Shown: positions 33,438-42,649, counted from the stretch's first letter. The stretch: 64,000 nt of DNA from Chryseobacterium indologenes (GCF_002025665.1 NZ_CP018786.1:124001-188000); one strand, 5' to 3'. Translations and numbers: made by a program. The notes: generated from the sequence alone by a model not told the origin.

Positions 33438-33468
33438 GTTGAGTTTTGTTCAATAACTCAACTTTTTT
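33438..33468 (+). terminator. Terminator after the small HTH pair
   Basis: GTTGAGTT (33438-33445) pairs with AACTCAAC (33455-33462), followed by TTTTTT. Confidence 0.8.
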
Positions 33469-33516
33469 ATTTGTGTTGGATGTGATGATAAGTTATTGGC
33501 GTTTTGTGAGTTTTAC

Positions 33517-33538
33517 TACGCGTGAGTAGTATTGCGTA
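33517..33538 (+). promoter_or_regulatory. 22-bp dyad, copy 3
   Basis: Arms TACGCG and TGCGTA (one imperfect pair) flank the centre TGAGTAGTAT. The dyad ends 32 nt before the -7 box at 33571, as in copy 1. It precedes the 603-aa secreted protein. Confidence 0.65.
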
Positions 33539-33549
33539 GAGGGAATTAA

Positions 33550-33578
33550 TTTGTAATCGTCTGTGGTTGATAATTTTG
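33550..33578 (+). promoter_or_regulatory. Promoter of the secreted repeat-protein gene
   Basis: -33 TTTG (33550-33553), 17-nt spacer and -7 TAATTTTG (33571-33578), 56 nt before the ATG. With a start near 33583, dyad copy 3 is centred at about -56. Confidence 0.6.
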
Positions 33579-33634
33579 TGGAAGTTAAATGTTCAGATTA
33601 AAATTTAATTATAAAACAATTATAACTTAATACA

Positions 33635-35446
33635 ATGATGGAAACAAAATTTACAATGCCTTCAATCAAAGTCTTGTTCATCGCAATGCTCTTTGTTTTT
33701 GGAAAATCTTTCTCTCAAACCAATAATGGTGCAGTAGGGATTAATACTACAACCCCGAACTCTAATTCCGTTTTGGATGTTGTTTCAGGAAATAATAACA
33801 AAGGAGTCCTTATTCCTCGTTTAACTGAAGCCCAGCGAAACGCAATTGTAATCAATCAATCCAATGATGATGGTTTGACGATTTACAACACCACAGAAGA
33901 CTGTTTCAATTACTGGAGTCTTGCAGATAACGAATGGAAAAGTGTCTGCGGACAGATGGGGAAAGCTGTTTTTACCATAGATTGCTCCACGTCCAGAGCC
34001 ATGGGTAGCTATGTAAAAGGAAAAGAGCTTACCAACTCAAATTATCTGAGCATTGCCGTGAATGTGACAAAGCCAGGTAATTATACCATTTCCGGAACTA
34101 CCACAAACGGATATAATTTCTATGGAACAGGAGTATTTCTAAATGCTGGAGCACAAACCATACAGATTCCGGGGCAAGGAACTCCTCAGAATATTCAGAC
34201 AGATAACGTGTCGCTAGAAGCCAACGGAACAGCGGTTGCCTGTACTCCTGCCATTTCTATTGCTGTGTTAAGCCCTGCAGGAACGTATACAATGAGCTGT
34301 GGTAGTGCCACCGTAAACGGTATTTATAAAGTAGGAACGGCTCTTACCGCTTCCAATACCATTACTTTACCAGTGAATGTTTCAACATTGGGAAGTTACA
34401 CTATTACAACCAACACGGTTGACGGAATTTCTTTCAGCGGATCAGGAACCTTTACGGCTACAGGAAATCAGAATATAACATTAGGAGGAGTGGGAACACC
34501 TTCTTCTACGACAGTAAAAACAATAACAATTACTTCAGACAGCCAGGGAGGTGTATCTACAACATGTTCTGTCAATGTGATTGTGGTAGTTCCAAAGAAA
34601 AAACTTTTAACAATCGGAACGGCGCCAAACGGTTGTGGATATAATGTTTCAGGAACTTCTCCATCAGGAATGGTAACTAAAGCGGCCGCTAATTTTGGAA
34701 CACTTGCCAACAGTATCGTAAAGTACGAAGGATGGGATCAGATCATAGATGGTACGGATAGTCCGAATGCTACCCAGCTGACAACCTGGACCACCGGATC
34801 TAATCCTGTAGATATTATTGTCATAGGATATGCGTGGGGAATGAATGCTGCAGAAGCACAGGTTTTAAAAAATTATCTGGCAAAAGGTGGTGTAATCGTT
34901 GCCTATTCTGAAAGTAATGCCGGAATGCAGAATCTTTTCAGAAATGTTTTTGACGGATCAGTAAATACCGGAAGTGTAAACAGTGCGGGAGCTATTTATA
35001 AGCTGCCAATGACTAATGATGAAATATTGAACGGTCCTTTCGGTGATATCAGAGGATTGCAATGGGGTGAAGATGCTTCTTCTACAACGTATGCAACCGG
35101 TTTGCCTTCAAGTGAAATAACAGTCTATTCAGGAGATACAAATATTTCTACAGCCTCACCATCGGGAACCGTTGGGCGTGTAACTGCGTTTAAGCATAAT
35201 ACACTGAACTTCATCTGGGTAGGTGATGGCGGATTTAACTCTCAATGTGGAACAGTTACTTCTCCCAACACTTCTGATACGATATGTCCATTCTATGCAG
35301 ATACGAACTATAAGCCAATTGCTAAACCCAATTATGGAAATGGAGCAGCTGCCTACGAAATGAATGTATATAACTCAATATTCTATGCGAATGCTCTTGC
35401 CTGGGCAATTAAAAAGGCAGAGTTCAACGGAATAAACACAAAATGA
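33635..35446 (+). CDS. Large secreted repeat protein with an unknown C-terminal domain
   Basis: 603 aa with a signal peptide (about 1-27, ending KSFSQ). Residues ~35-105 carry the bacteroidete surface-protein motif VGINTTTPNSNSVLDV then GVLIPRLTEAQRNAI and a CFNYWSLADNEWKSVCG segment. Two tandem ~85-residue Ig-like repeats follow (about 112-200 and 215-305; compare PGNYTISGTTTNGYNFYGTG with LGSYTITTNTVDGISFSGSG). The last ~280 residues look like a globular alpha/beta domain (DIIVIGYAWGMNAAEAQVLK, NYLAKGGVIVAYSES) with some resemblance to glutamine-amidotransferase-like folds. No T9SS sorting domain is recognisable at the C-terminus. The role is unknown; exposure on or release from the surface is likely. 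Confidence 0.8.
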   Translation: MMETKFTMPSIKVLFIAMLFVFGKSFSQTNNGAVGINTTTPNSNSVLDVVSGNNNKGVLIPRLTEAQRNAIVINQSNDDGLTIYNTTEDCFNYWSLADNEWKSVCGQMGKAVFTIDCSTSRAMGSYVKGKELTNSNYLSIAVNVTKPGNYTISGTTTNGYNFYGTGVFLNAGAQTIQIPGQGTPQNIQTDNVSLEANGTAVACTPAISIAVLSPAGTYTMSCGSATVNGIYKVGTALTASNTITLPVNVSTLGSYTITTNTVDGISFSGSGTFTATGNQNITLGGVGTPSSTTVKTITITSDSQGGVSTTCSVNVIVVVPKKKLLTIGTAPNGCGYNVSGTSPSGMVTKAAANFGTLANSIVKYEGWDQIIDGTDSPNATQLTTWTTGSNPVDIIVIGYAWGMNAAEAQVLKNYLAKGGVIVAYSESNAGMQNLFRNVFDGSVNTGSVNSAGAIYKLPMTNDEILNGPFGDIRGLQWGEDASSTTYATGLPSSEITVYSGDTNISTASPSGTVGRVTAFKHNTLNFIWVGDGGFNSQCGTVTSPNTSDTICPFYADTNYKPIAKPNYGNGAAAYEMNVYNSIFYANALAWAIKKAEFNGINTK

Positions 35447-35464
35447 TAAAGTTTTTTAAAGATG

Positions 35465-35499
35465 ACTCCGGCACGATTATTCGTGCCGGAGTTTTTTTA
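35465..35499. terminator. Strong terminator between convergent genes
   Basis: An 11-bp GC-rich stem, ACTCCGGCACG (35465-35475) with CGTGCCGGAGT (35482-35492), and a 6-nt loop followed by T. It closes the 603-aa gene. Confidence 0.9.
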
Positions 35500-35844
35500 T
35501 TTTATATACTTTTTAATCTCTTCTGTCAGACTTACTATAAATTCTACAGGAATATCCTCTTCCATATCAATAAGAAGGATTTTAAACTTCTTTCTGCCAT
35601 CCTGGATCAGTTCGGGATAATCAAGTCTGTCACCATGATAAAAACTCAGGTAATGTTTTTTATATTTTTTGCTGTAATAGAAATAGCACAGCATTTTCTT
35701 TTTGTATTTGATAAAAGGAAGCCCGAAACTAAATGTTTCTGTAATATTTTCCGGATCTGAAGCTAAGATCGTATCACGCAAAAATAAAAGAGTACTTCTT
35801 TCAGGCTCTTCGATTCTGTAGAAATACTCTTGTATAGGGTTCAT
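35497..35844 (-). CDS. DUF1801 family protein
   Basis: 115 aa, one YdhG-like domain. ITETFSFGLPFIKYKKKMLCYFYYSK (read in two halves around the PFIKY core) and YLSFYHGDRLDYPEL are typical of the family. Members are small cytoplasmic proteins, some linked to iron handling, but without a proven general role. It lies 18 nt downstream of the ABC exporter gene on the same strand. Confidence 0.8.
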   Translation of the reverse strand: MNPIQEYFYRIEEPERSTLLFLRDTILASDPENITETFSFGLPFIKYKKKMLCYFYYSKKYKKHYLSFYHGDRLDYPELIQDGRKKFKILLIDMEEDIPVEFIVSLTEEIKKYIK

Positions 35845-35862
35845 TTTAATTCAATTAAAAGA

Positions 35863-37701
35863 TTAGTCGAAGTTTTGAAGTTCGACAAGTTTGTGATACA
35901 TTCCTCTTTTTGCGATCAGATCATGATGAGTTCCTTGTTCCACGATATCACCTTTTTCCATCACTACAATCCAGTCTGCTTTCTGAATGGTTGAAAGACG
36001 GTGGGCAATGACTAAAGAAGTTCTGTTTTCCATCATTTTCTCCAGTGCATCCTGTACAAATCTTTCGGATTCCGTATCCAGTGCAGAGGTGGCTTCATCC
36101 AGAATCATGATAGGTGGGTTTTTCAATACCGCTCTGGCAATAGAGACCCTTTGCTTCTGACCTCCGGAAAGTTTACCTCCGTCATCTCCGATATTGGAAT
36201 CATATCCTTCAGGGAGTGTGGTGATAAATGCATCTGCATTGGCAATTTTAGCGGCTGCAATGACTTCTTCTCTGGTGGCATCAGGTTTACCCATCAGAAT
36301 ATTATTGTAAACGGAATCATTGAATAATACAGATTCCTGGGTTACCATTCCCAATAGCTTACGGTATTCCTGTAGCTTTAAATGTTTGATGTCTGTTCCG
36401 TCAATCAGAATTTCTCCTTCCGACACATCATAAAATCTTGCTAAAAGATTGGCAATAGTTGTTTTACCACTTCCACTTTGCCCAACAAGAGCAACCGTTT
36501 TCCCTTTTGGAATAGAAAGTGAGAAGTTTTTAAGAATCGTATGGTCTTTATCATAGTAAAAACCAATATTATTAAATTCGATAGAATGATTTAATGTTGA
36601 TATAGAAACAGGATTTGGTACTTCGTCAATTTTCACATCCGCATCCAGAATAGCTAAAACTCTTTCAAGAGAAGCTTCACCCTTCTGAACATTCGAAATA
36701 GATTGAGATAAACTTTTCACAGGAGGCAAAATCTGGAAGAAAATACCCAGAAAAACTAAGAAATCTGCAGGTGAAATACTTTGTTCTACAATGATTTGCT
36801 TTCCACCGTACCATGCGATAATCAAGAACGTAACTGATCCTAAAAATTCGCTCATAGGAGAAGCCAGTTCCTTTTTTCTTCCTAAATTTATTGAACTGTT
36901 GATCCATTTCTGCATAGACTGCATAAAACGGTTGTCCATTATTTTTTCTGCGCTGAAAATCTTAATCACTTTTGTAGATTTTAGTGTTTCATCTACAATC
37001 GAGAAAATATTTCCCATCTCATTTTGAGCCTGGTGAGAATCTTTTTTCAGGCTTTTTCCTATTAAAGCAATCATTGTTCCCATTACAGGCAATACTAAAA
37101 GAGAAAAAAGAGTCATCTCTGTACTTAAAAAGAAAAGTGTCACCAATGTACTGATCAGCATGAAAGGGGCGTTGATTAATTCAACTAAACTTCCTAAAAT
37201 ATTACCTTCAACTTCACCCACGTCATTGGACATACGGGACATCAGATCTCCCTTTCTGCTTTCTGTAAAAAAGGAAACAGGTAAAGCAAGAATCTTTCTG
37301 TACATTGCTCCACGAAGGTCTTTGGTAACCCCTACACGGTAATTGATCAGTAAAAATGAACCTAAATATCTGAAAAGGTTTCTCAGCAAAAACATAAAAG
37401 CTGTGATCACACAAAGCCACGCCAAAACGTTAAGTGCTCCATATTGGGTTACTAAACTCTGAACATAATAATTGGCATATTCTTTTGCATAGGAGAAAAA
37501 ATCTAAAATTTCTCCCGAATACACAGGTGGATGGCTGTATTTTTTAGCCTCAATGGTTCCGAAAAGCATTCCCAAAACAGGTAGAATTGTCCCTAAGGAA
37601 GCAATCTGGAATACAGAATACATAAGATTGAAAAACAAACTTCCGTAGATGTATTTTTGGTGAGGTCTTGCGAACTTTAGTATTTTAATATATTGGTTCA
37701 T
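35863..37701 (-). CDS. MsbA-like ABC exporter (fused membrane and ATPase domains)
   Basis: 612 aa. Six membrane segments (about 20-320) are followed by an ATP-binding cassette (about 360-612) with Walker A LVGQSGSGKTTIANLL, Q-loop VTQESVLFND, signature KLSGGQKQRVSIARA, Walker B PIMILDEATSALD and His switch VIAHRLST. This is a type IV (ABCB/MsbA-like) homodimeric exporter. MsbA flips lipid A-core, but relatives export other lipids or drugs, so the substrate is uncertain. A -7 box (37722-37729) lies 20 nt before its start. Confidence 0.92.
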   Translation of the reverse strand: MNQYIKILKFARPHQKYIYGSLFFNLMYSVFQIASLGTILPVLGMLFGTIEAKKYSHPPVYSGEILDFFSYAKEYANYYVQSLVTQYGALNVLAWLCVITAFMFLLRNLFRYLGSFLLINYRVGVTKDLRGAMYRKILALPVSFFTESRKGDLMSRMSNDVGEVEGNILGSLVELINAPFMLISTLVTLFFLSTEMTLFSLLVLPVMGTMIALIGKSLKKDSHQAQNEMGNIFSIVDETLKSTKVIKIFSAEKIMDNRFMQSMQKWINSSINLGRKKELASPMSEFLGSVTFLIIAWYGGKQIIVEQSISPADFLVFLGIFFQILPPVKSLSQSISNVQKGEASLERVLAILDADVKIDEVPNPVSISTLNHSIEFNNIGFYYDKDHTILKNFSLSIPKGKTVALVGQSGSGKTTIANLLARFYDVSEGEILIDGTDIKHLKLQEYRKLLGMVTQESVLFNDSVYNNILMGKPDATREEVIAAAKIANADAFITTLPEGYDSNIGDDGGKLSGGQKQRVSIARAVLKNPPIMILDEATSALDTESERFVQDALEKMMENRTSLVIAHRLSTIQKADWIVVMEKGDIVEQGTHHDLIAKRGMYHKLVELQNFD

Positions 37702-37721
37702 TCAATGAAAAAATTGGATAG

Positions 37722-37729
37722 CAAAATTA
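37722..37729 (-). promoter_or_regulatory. -7 box for the ABC exporter gene
   Basis: The - strand reads TAATTTTG, matching TAnnTTTG, 20 nt before the start codon. Confidence 0.6.
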
Positions 37730-37898
37730 CGTAAAATTAAAAGATAAGACGTTCTTAATCGTGTTTTACTTTACTGGATAAGTTTCAAAAAGTGTCTTTT
37801 TGTTACAACTCAGCGTTATTAAGCATTATTTTTTTGAATAAATAAACCTGAATAGGGCTTAAGAACAGGAGATCATAAGGTATTGGTATTTAATAAAA

Positions 37899-37925
37899 AA
37901 AACTGCTGAAACAGCAGTTTTTACA
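37899..37925 (-). terminator. Terminator after the M28 peptidase gene
   Basis: AAAACTGCTG (37899-37908) and CAGCAGTTTT (37912-37921) with an AAA loop; a T run follows on the - strand. Confidence 0.85.
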
Positions 37926-37934
37926 TTATTTCAC

Positions 37935-38855
37935 TTAAAATTTCACCTGATCATTGTATTTAGGAGCAAAATTTTTAGGACTCAGTTTGTCCAGTGTTTT
38001 TCCCAAATTATTGATGATCTGCGTCATATTATCAAAATCTACAACGTTGATGTCATCATTTTCATGGTGATAATGAGACGCTTTGGTCATATCAACAGTA
38101 GAAAATGAATGGGCAATGATTTTCTTTTTGACAAAGCTTACATTGTCTGAACGGTAGAATAGCTGCTGTTTTGCATATGGATCGGGATTGATTTTTAATC
38201 CGTTTACTGCATTTTGATTGAAAAGCTCATCAAGATCCGAGAATCCGTCTCCCGTCATATATAATGCGTTTTTTCCCCATTGAGATTCTGTAGCCACCAT
38301 TTCAAAATTGAAAAGAGCAGTCATCTTATTATAAATAGGATCGAGATTTTTATCCGTTGAAATCGCTCTTGAACCCAGCATGCCTTTTTCTTCCCCATTG
38401 AATGCCATGAACACCATAGAGAATTCCGGTTTTTTGTTTTTGAAATAATCGGCAATACCTACCAGAGTAGTAATTCCGCTGGCATCATCATCTGCTCCGT
38501 TATAAATATTGTCTCCGCTTTTATCACTGGTTCCGATATGGTCAAAATGCCCTGAGAATCCAAGATATTGATCCGTTTTTCCCTTTTTGATTCCACAGAC
38601 ATTATATACCGTTTTTCCATTATAATCAAAAGGAACCAGATAAGATTTTCCGGTACAGTATTCCAGGTTATTTTCTTTGAAAAGCTTTGCAATATAGTTG
38701 GCAGCATTTTCATTTTCCTGAGTTCCGATTTCACGGCCTTTCATTTCATCTGAAGCGAGAGTGGAAAGAACTGTTTTTACTCTTTCCTTGGAAACTTCCT
38801 GTCCAAAAGTAAATATGGAGAATAGTGATAAAGTAAGATACGTTAGCTTTTTCAT
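37935..38855 (-). CDS. Exported M28-family metallopeptidase
   Basis: 306 aa with a signal peptide (MKKLTYLTLSLFSIFTFGQ). The M28 zinc-aminopeptidase core is clear: LGFSGHFDHIGTSD (His ligand and catalytic Asp), NGADDDASGITTLVGIA (bridging Asp), MAFNGEEKGMLGSRA (Glu-Glu), and later FYRSDNVSFVKKKI and ASHYHHENDD (His ligand). ASDEMKGREIGTQEN near the N-terminus is usual for this subgroup. It probably trims amino acids from peptides in the periplasm. It is a single-gene unit closed by a hairpin terminator. Confidence 0.9.
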   Translation of the reverse strand: MKKLTYLTLSLFSIFTFGQEVSKERVKTVLSTLASDEMKGREIGTQENENAANYIAKLFKENNLEYCTGKSYLVPFDYNGKTVYNVCGIKKGKTDQYLGFSGHFDHIGTSDKSGDNIYNGADDDASGITTLVGIADYFKNKKPEFSMVFMAFNGEEKGMLGSRAISTDKNLDPIYNKMTALFNFEMVATESQWGKNALYMTGDGFSDLDELFNQNAVNGLKINPDPYAKQQLFYRSDNVSFVKKKIIAHSFSTVDMTKASHYHHENDDINVVDFDNMTQIINNLGKTLDKLSPKNFAPKYNDQVKF

Positions 38856-38950
38856 TGTCTTTTGTTAAAATTATATGATCTGTCGTGCTTTTAATCAAAA
38901 AGTTGCAATGAATTTACATATTTTAAATTAAGAATGGCTGACAAATAAAA

Positions 38951-38978
38951 AAAACAGCTCCTAAAAAGAAGCTGTTCT
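38951..38978 (-). terminator. Terminator after DUF4293 gene
   Basis: AACAGCT (38953-38959) pairs with AGCTGTT (38970-38976); a T-rich run follows in the - direction. It lies 24 nt past the stop. Confidence 0.65.
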
Positions 38979-39000
38979 CACTCAAAAAATCGTTGTAAGG

Positions 39001-39390
39001 CTATCGAAGTCTGTCTACAGATTTTACGAGCCTCTCATCTTTACGGATGTAAATGTTTGCTATAAGCAGACAGATTACCGCAATCAATGGGAAAATCGGC
39101 TCAATACCCTTCTCAGGAATCTGAATTCCTCCGGATAAGTTTAGTAACCAGTACGCCAATACACCAATCAACAAAACGTTTATAATGATGCTGATGGTAT
39201 TCAGCAAAATTTGTCTTTTTCTGTTTTTGAAACTAAAAATACTTAATGCTCCGATAATAACAAGTACTATACAGCTTATATTAAGTAAAGGAATACTGTC
39301 AGAAATGACAACATCCTGTCCTGTTATGAAAAGGAAAACAGCAGCTAAAACTGCTAATAAAGTCCATATTGTTTGTATTCTCTGTAGCAT
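39001..39390 (-). CDS. DUF4293 membrane protein
   Basis: 129 aa with four hydrophobic segments (TIWTLLAVLAAVFLFITG, ISCIVLVIIGALSIF, ISIIINVLLIGVLAYWLL, FPLIAVICLLIANIYI) and the starting motif MLQRIQTIWTLLA. It ends with DERLVKSVDRLR, as is usual for the family. The function is unknown. Divergent placement next to rho is conserved in flavobacteria. Confidence 0.85.
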   Translation of the reverse strand: MLQRIQTIWTLLAVLAAVFLFITGQDVVISDSIPLLNISCIVLVIIGALSIFSFKNRKRQILLNTISIIINVLLIGVLAYWLLNLSGGIQIPEKGIEPIFPLIAVICLLIANIYIRKDERLVKSVDRLR

Positions 39391-39408
39391 TGAATATTAA
39401 ATTCTTGG

Positions 39409-39416
39409 CAAAAATA
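39409..39416 (-). promoter_or_regulatory. -7 box for the DUF4293 gene
   Basis: TATTTTTG on the - strand, 18 nt before the start codon. Confidence 0.55.
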
Positions 39417-39447
39417 ATATAAATTTTGCACAATTCAAAAATAAGTG

Positions 39448-39455
39448 TAGATTTG
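39448..39455 (+). promoter_or_regulatory. -7 box for rho
   Basis: TAGATTTG matches TAnnTTTG, 79 nt before the rho ATG, so the rho mRNA would carry a moderately long leader. Confidence 0.55.
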
Positions 39456-39534
39456 CATTATACAATGTACTTGAAAACAAAAGTCACCGGACTTACTTTT
39501 CTTACTCACAATTAATTACATTTTTACATTAAAT

Positions 39535-41367
39535 ATGTTTAACATAGAAACGTTAAGGTCAAAATCCGTAACGGAACTGACTAAAATCTTAAAAGATTTG
39601 GGCGTTAAAGTTGCAAGAACCAGCAATGAAAATGACAAGATCTTTGCTATTCTTGACTTTCAGGCTTCTAACCCTAAAGTTGCAAAAGATTATTTCAACG
39701 CCACAGAAACCGCCAGTGTAAATACTGAAGAGGCTCCAGCAGAAAAACCTGCCAAAGCCCCGGCAAAAAAAGCTGCCCCGAAAAAAACAGCAGCCAAGCC
39801 AAAAGCACCAGCAAAAGCTCCGGTAGAAACTAAAACAGAGGAAATAGTAGAAGAAAAGGTCGCTGCTTCTGAAGAAATAAAACCGGAAGAACCAAAAGCT
39901 GATACCGCTGTAGCAACAGTAACAGAAGAATCAGCAGCAACTGCTCAGGCAAAAAAGAAAAGAAAAAGAGTTTCTACCAATGCAGGGAATGCAGAAGTAT
40001 CTCAGGAAAGAACAGAAACTCCAAAAAACACAGAACCTCAAGAGCCTGTTCAGGCTGAAGAAAAGCCTAACAATCCTCAACAACCACAGGCTAACAGACC
40101 CCAAAAAGGACACAACCATCCACAGAACAGTGGAAACCAACATAAAAACCAAAACCAACAACATCAGCATCAGCACCAAAACCAAAATCAGAATCAAAAC
40201 AGACATTCTGAAAAGGCAGAGGAGCAGAACGACCATAAAAAAGAATTCAATTTCGATGGATTGGTAAGCATTGAAGGGGTGTTGGAAATCTTACCGGATA
40301 ACTACGGATTTTTACGTTCCTCAGATTTCAGCTATATCTCTTCTCCGGATGATGTGTATGTATCTACAGCACAGATCAGGAATTATGGATTGAAAACCGG
40401 AGACACGGTGAAAGGAATTGTAAGGCTTCCGAAAGAAGGAGAAAAATACTTTTCATTGCTAAAACCAACCGAAGTAAACGGACGTGATCTTGCATTCATC
40501 AAAGACCGTGTTGCTTTTGAATATCTTACTCCGCTTTTCCCGGAAGAAAAATTCAATTTGGCAGGAAGCAATTCTACCATTTCTACCAGAATTGTAGATT
40601 TATTTGCACCTATCGGAAAAGGTCAGAGAGCAATGATCGTTGCACAGCCTAAAACAGGTAAGACGATGTTGTTGAAAGATATTGCTAATTCTATTGCAGC
40701 CAACCACCCGGAAGTATACATGATGGTTCTTTTGATTGATGAACGTCCGGAAGAGGTTACTGATATGGAAAGAAGCGTAAATGCAGAAGTAATTGCCTCT
40801 ACATTTGATGAAGCAGCAGAAAAACATGTGAAAGTAGCCAACCTTGTTCTTGCAAAAGCACAAAGAATGGTAGAATGCGGACATGATGTAGTGATCTTAC
40901 TGGATTCTATTACAAGATTAGCAAGAGCTTACAACACCGTAACACCTGCATCTGGTAAAGTACTTTCCGGTGGGGTAGATGCCAATGCTCTTCACAAGCC
41001 AAAAAGATTCTTCGGAGCGGCAAGAAAAATTGAAGGAGGAGGATCTCTGACAATCATTGCTACAGCATTAATTGATACAGGGTCTAAAATGGATGAAGTT
41101 ATCTTTGAAGAATTCAAAGGTACAGGTAACATGGAACTTCAACTGGACAGAAAAATTGCCAACAGAAGAATTTATCCTGCTATTGACCTTATTTCTTCCA
41201 GTACCCGTAGAGATGACCTGCTTCTGGATGAAGTAACTTCTCAGAGAATGTGGATCTTCAGAAAATATCTTTCTGAAATGAATCCTGTAGAAGCTATGGA
41301 ATTTGTTAATAAAAACATCAAAGGGACTCTGAATAATGAGGAATTCCTGATGTCTATGAATAAATAA
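39535..41367 (+). CDS. rho: Transcription termination factor Rho with a long disordered insert
   Basis: 610 aa, against ~420 in E. coli. The N-terminal Rho domain ([20 protein letters not shown]) is followed by ~170 residues of Ala/Pro/Lys/Glu-rich and then Gln/Asn/His-rich low-complexity sequence (about 63-236). The RNA-binding cold-shock-like domain begins near FNFDGLV with [14 protein letters not shown] and [19 protein letters not shown], then the ATPase core has [15 protein letters not shown] (Walker A), [30 protein letters not shown] and SGGVDANAL. It terminates transcripts as a hexamer. Such inserts are known in Bacteroidota; in B. thetaiotaomicron the Rho insert drives condensate formation. 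Confidence 0.96.
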   Translation: MFNIETLRSKSVTELTKILKDLGVKVARTSNENDKIFAILDFQASNPKVAKDYFNATETASVNTEEAPAEKPAKAPAKKAAPKKTAAKPKAPAKAPVETKTEEIVEEKVAASEEIKPEEPKADTAVATVTEESAATAQAKKKRKRVSTNAGNAEVSQERTETPKNTEPQEPVQAEEKPNNPQQPQANRPQKGHNHPQNSGNQHKNQNQQHQHQHQNQNQNQNRHSEKAEEQNDHKKEFNFDGLVSIEGVLEILPDNYGFLRSSDFSYISSPDDVYVSTAQIRNYGLKTGDTVKGIVRLPKEGEKYFSLLKPTEVNGRDLAFIKDRVAFEYLTPLFPEEKFNLAGSNSTISTRIVDLFAPIGKGQRAMIVAQPKTGKTMLLKDIANSIAANHPEVYMMVLLIDERPEEVTDMERSVNAEVIASTFDEAAEKHVKVANLVLAKAQRMVECGHDVVILLDSITRLARAYNTVTPASGKVLSGGVDANALHKPKRFFGAARKIEGGGSLTIIATALIDTGSKMDEVIFEEFKGTGNMELQLDRKIANRRIYPAIDLISSSTRRDDLLLDEVTSQRMWIFRKYLSEMNPVEAMEFVNKNIKGTLNNEEFLMSMNK

Positions 41368-41391
41368 ATTTAATTTAATATTGTTAAATAG

Positions 41392-41423
41392 AAAGCACGG
41401 ATCATTGGGTTCGTGCTTTTTAT
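41392..41423 (+). terminator. Terminator after rho
   Basis: AAAGCACG (41392-41399) pairs with CGTGCTTT (41412-41419) with a 12-nt loop and T after it. Confidence 0.75.
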
Positions 41424-41505
41424 TAATATGATAAAAAAATTAAAACTTAATTCATTCTAAATCAATATATCAATGTTAAAGATTTATTAAAGTAATCCAC
41501 AATCC

Positions 41506-41536
41506 TTGATAATCCCTTAAATATTGGCTAATTTTG
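41506..41536 (+). promoter_or_regulatory. Promoter of the superoxide dismutase gene
   Basis: -33 TTG (41506-41508), 20-nt spacer and -7 TAATTTTG (41529-41536), 25 nt before the ATG. Confidence 0.65.
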
Positions 41537-41561
41537 AAATATAACATTAAAAATAAAGATT

Positions 41562-42158
41562 ATGTCATTTGAATTACCAAAACTAGGATATGCATACGAT
41601 GCATTAGAGCCAACGATCGATGCAAGAACTATGGAAATCCACCATACAAAACACCACCAGGCATATATTGACAATTTAAATAAAGCAATTGAAGGAACTG
41701 AACTAGCAGGAAAAACTATTGAAGAAATCTGCCAGACAGGAACAGACAAGCCAGCAGTAAGAAATAATGGAGGAGGTCACTTCAACCACTCTCTATTCTG
41801 GGAAATTTTAACTCCTGGAGGAAGCAAAGAGCCTGTAGGAAATGTAAAGGCTGCTATCGAAAATTACGGAGGTCTTGATAAATTCAAAACTGATTTTTCT
41901 GATGCTGCTAAAACAAGATTCGGTTCAGGATGGGCTTGGTTAGTAAAAAATGCTGACGGCTCAGTATCTGTTTCTTCTACACCTAATCAGGATAACCCAT
42001 TAATGCCTGTAGCAGATGTTAAAGGAACTCCGGTTTTAGGATTAGATGTTTGGGAGCACGCTTATTATTTAAACTACCAAAACAGAAGACCTGACTATGT
42101 TTCTGCATTCTTCGATGTAGTAAACTGGGATAAAGTAGAAGAATTATTCAATAAATAA
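41562..42158 (+). CDS. sodA: Superoxide dismutase, Mn-type by sequence
   Basis: 198 aa, no signal peptide. Metal ligands are His27, His76 ([12 protein letters not shown]), Asp162 and His166 ([20 protein letters not shown]). Gly in GGH and Gln143 in TPNQDNPL are the Mn-type pattern, as opposed to the Fe-type Gln next to the second ligand, so manganese is favoured, although cambialistic use is common in Bacteroidota. It converts superoxide to hydrogen peroxide in the cytoplasm. It is a single gene with a good promoter and a terminator. Confidence 0.95.
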   Translation: MSFELPKLGYAYDALEPTIDARTMEIHHTKHHQAYIDNLNKAIEGTELAGKTIEEICQTGTDKPAVRNNGGGHFNHSLFWEILTPGGSKEPVGNVKAAIENYGGLDKFKTDFSDAAKTRFGSGWAWLVKNADGSVSVSSTPNQDNPLMPVADVKGTPVLGLDVWEHAYYLNYQNRRPDYVSAFFDVVNWDKVEELFNK

Positions 42159-42180
42159 TTTTCAGCTATTATAAAAATGA

Positions 42181-42213
42181 AAAGGTTCAGAATTACTCTG
42201 AACCTTTTTTATT
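42181..42213. terminator. Terminator after the superoxide dismutase gene, probably bidirectional
   Basis: An 11-bp stem, AAAGGTTCAGA (42181-42191) with TCTGAACCTTT (42197-42207), a 5-nt loop and T after it; A-rich sequence before it lets it serve the convergent gene. Confidence 0.88.
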
Positions 42214-42229
42214 GAAGATTGTTTAACAT

Positions 42230-42649
42230 CTACCTTGCCGCATCGCTTCCGGATAATCCATTCAATCTTAGCTTGTATTTCCAGTTTACATAAGCGAAAA
42301 CCTGGTATAATTTATATTCAAACTTGATCCCGTACTTTTCCTGAGGATCATAATCTATCCCGGATTCTATGATATTTCTGTATCTCCCGGAATGATAATA
42401 GCTGTTCCACTCATTGACCAAAAATGTATTTTTTGTCTTCAGATAAGATTCTGTATACTGGCTGATAGGTTTGGCGACAGCGCTCAGAAAATAGTCGAAC
42501 TGGGTATCAATAACGGTAAGTTCCCATTCTCCGTCTTCATTTTTAGAAGGCTTCATTTCATGTTGCTCTTTATCTTTCTTTGGTGTTTCCTGAGAAAAAC
42601 AACTGAAAGGGACCAATGCAATCATTACTAATAAAATAATATTTTTCAT
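42230..42649 (-). CDS. DUF6146-like exported protein
   Basis: 139 aa from the ATG at 42649 (MKNIILLVMIALVPFSCFSQ), which starts a signal or lipoprotein-type leader with Cys near residue 16; the in-frame ATG 27 nt upstream puts hydrophilic residues ahead of the leader and is less likely. The mature part has KNEDGEWELTVIDTQFDYFL and KNTFLVNEWNSYYHSGRYRN then VFAYVNWKYKL. It resembles small flavobacterial exported proteins of DUF6146; the function is unknown. Confidence 0.72.
   Translation of the reverse strand: MKNIILLVMIALVPFSCFSQETPKKDKEQHEMKPSKNEDGEWELTVIDTQFDYFLSAVAKPISQYTESYLKTKNTFLVNEWNSYYHSGRYRNIIESGIDYDPQEKYGIKFEYKLYQVFAYVNWKYKLRLNGLSGSDAAR

Noticed and set aside
39931..40267. Long opposite-strand and alternate-frame ORFs inside rho
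   Set aside because: They are artefacts of the Gln/Asn/His-rich codon repeats of the Rho insert.
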